Source: Gammaproteobacteria bacterium UBA6173 (GTDB lineage: Bacteria > Pseudomonadota > Gammaproteobacteria > Pseudomonadales > Pseudohongiellaceae). From it: a stretch of 5,661 nucleotides of DNA. Of this stretch, positions 5,279 to 5,661 are shown one piece after another. The notes beneath the pieces were generated by a model. It was not told the origin of the DNA and searched no databases. It saw only the letters and a program-made list of their open reading frames with translations. The first letter of the stretch is position 1; each line of letters starts with the position of its first letter. The stretch is from assembly GCA_002422225.1 (NCBI GenBank), contig DITX01000104.1:1257-6917 (forward strand). Direction: 5' to 3'. The translations under genes and the position numbers were made by a program.

Positions 5279-5661
5279 ATGTCGACGACTTCCGCTCCGG
5301 ATCTCAGCTTTGCTGAGCTCAATCTTCCCGCCTTCCTGTTAGAAACCCTATCCAAGGTAGGCTACGAAAAACCCTCACCTATTCAGCAAGAGACAATTCC
5401 GGCACTGCTTGAAGGTCACGACATCGTAGGCATGGCGCAGACGGGTACGGGTAAAACTGCTGCATTTGCTTTGCCAGTGCTAGCAAAGATTGATGTCAAT
5501 AACCCCAATACCCAGGCGTTGGTGCTGTGCCCGACACGTGAGCTGGCCATTCAGGTGGCGGAAGCGTTTCAGACTTATGCGCAAGGCATGAAGGGTTTTC
5601 ACGTGTTGCCGGTATACGGTGGTCAGGAAATGGCACGTCAGCTGCAGGCACTGCGCCGCGG
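5279..5661 (+). CDS. deaD: DEAD-box ATP-dependent RNA helicase, DeaD/CsdA type, N-terminal 127 residues (partial, runs off right edge)
   Basis: The product is an ATP-dependent RNA helicase that would act on structured RNA, in ribosome assembly and mRNA turnover, especially in the cold if it follows the E. coli protein. Visible motifs in order are the Q motif GYEKPSPIQ (28-36), motif I AQTGTGKT (51-58, the Walker A ATP site), motif Ia PTRELAIQV (82-90) and the GG motif YGG (111-113). The DEAD box itself lies beyond the window edge. The text follows E. coli DeaD closely in GYEKPSPIQ and in YGGQ, which favours deaD over rhlB, rhlE or srmB, but the diagnostic C-terminal region is not visible. The ATG at 5279 is the only start in frame that keeps the normal N-terminal length; AGG (5269-5271), seven bases before it, is a weak Shine-Dalgarno inside the palindrome GCCTGCAGGC (5263-5272). 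Confidence 0.92.
   Translation, partial: MSTTSAPDLSFAELNLPAFLLETLSKVGYEKPSPIQQETIPALLEGHDIVGMAQTGTGKTAAFALPVLAKIDVNNPNTQALVLCPTRELAIQVAEAFQTYAQGMKGFHVLPVYGGQEMARQLQALRR

Noticed and set aside
5160..5355. ORFs on both strands between glpQ and deaD
   Set aside because: They cross the stem-loop, the TATAAT promoter and the start of the helicase gene, and lack ribosome-binding sites.

Overview
The window looks like a chromosomal segment of a gammaproteobacterium of moderate GC content. GlpQ and the DeaD-type helicase at the right end read very close to their Escherichia coli counterparts as I remember them, and Shine-Dalgarno sites and promoters are of ordinary proteobacterial type. I see no mobile elements, tRNA or rRNA genes, CRISPR arrays or phage genes.

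Layout. (1) Bases 1-1552, minus strand: the first 517 codons of the glutamate synthase large subunit (gltB), which runs off the left edge. (2) 1553-2083: a 531-base divergent intergenic region with candidate gltB promoters, two inverted repeats and a possible 25-codon leader ORF. (3) 2084-3243, plus strand: a two-gene unit, a five-helix membrane cytochrome b (formate dehydrogenase gamma / cytochrome b561 type) tightly coupled to a small soluble acidic protein of unknown function. (4) 3265-3300: a strong hairpin with T-runs on both sides, a bidirectional terminator. (5) 3338-3493, minus strand: a 51-codon single-pass membrane protein gene, convergent with the cytochrome unit. (6) 3494-4087: about 590 bases without a convincing gene, holding a hairpin and a few coding-like fragments. 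(7) 4088-5152, plus strand: glpQ, an exported glycerophosphodiester phosphodiesterase. (8) 5153-5278: a hairpin and a perfect TATAAT box. (9) 5279-5661, plus strand: the start of a DEAD-box RNA helicase gene of the deaD/csdA type, cut by the right edge.

How the genes relate. gltB (ammonia assimilation), glpQ (recovery of glycerol 3-phosphate from phospholipid headgroup diesters) and deaD (RNA remodelling) are independent housekeeping units, each with its own start signals. The cytochrome b and its small partner form one transcription unit whose electron donor and acceptor are not encoded in the window.

I do not see a clear new biological system. The items most worth a second look are the unrecognised soluble protein coupled to the cytochrome b, with a likely TTG start, and the 51-residue membrane protein, which normal length cut-offs would miss.
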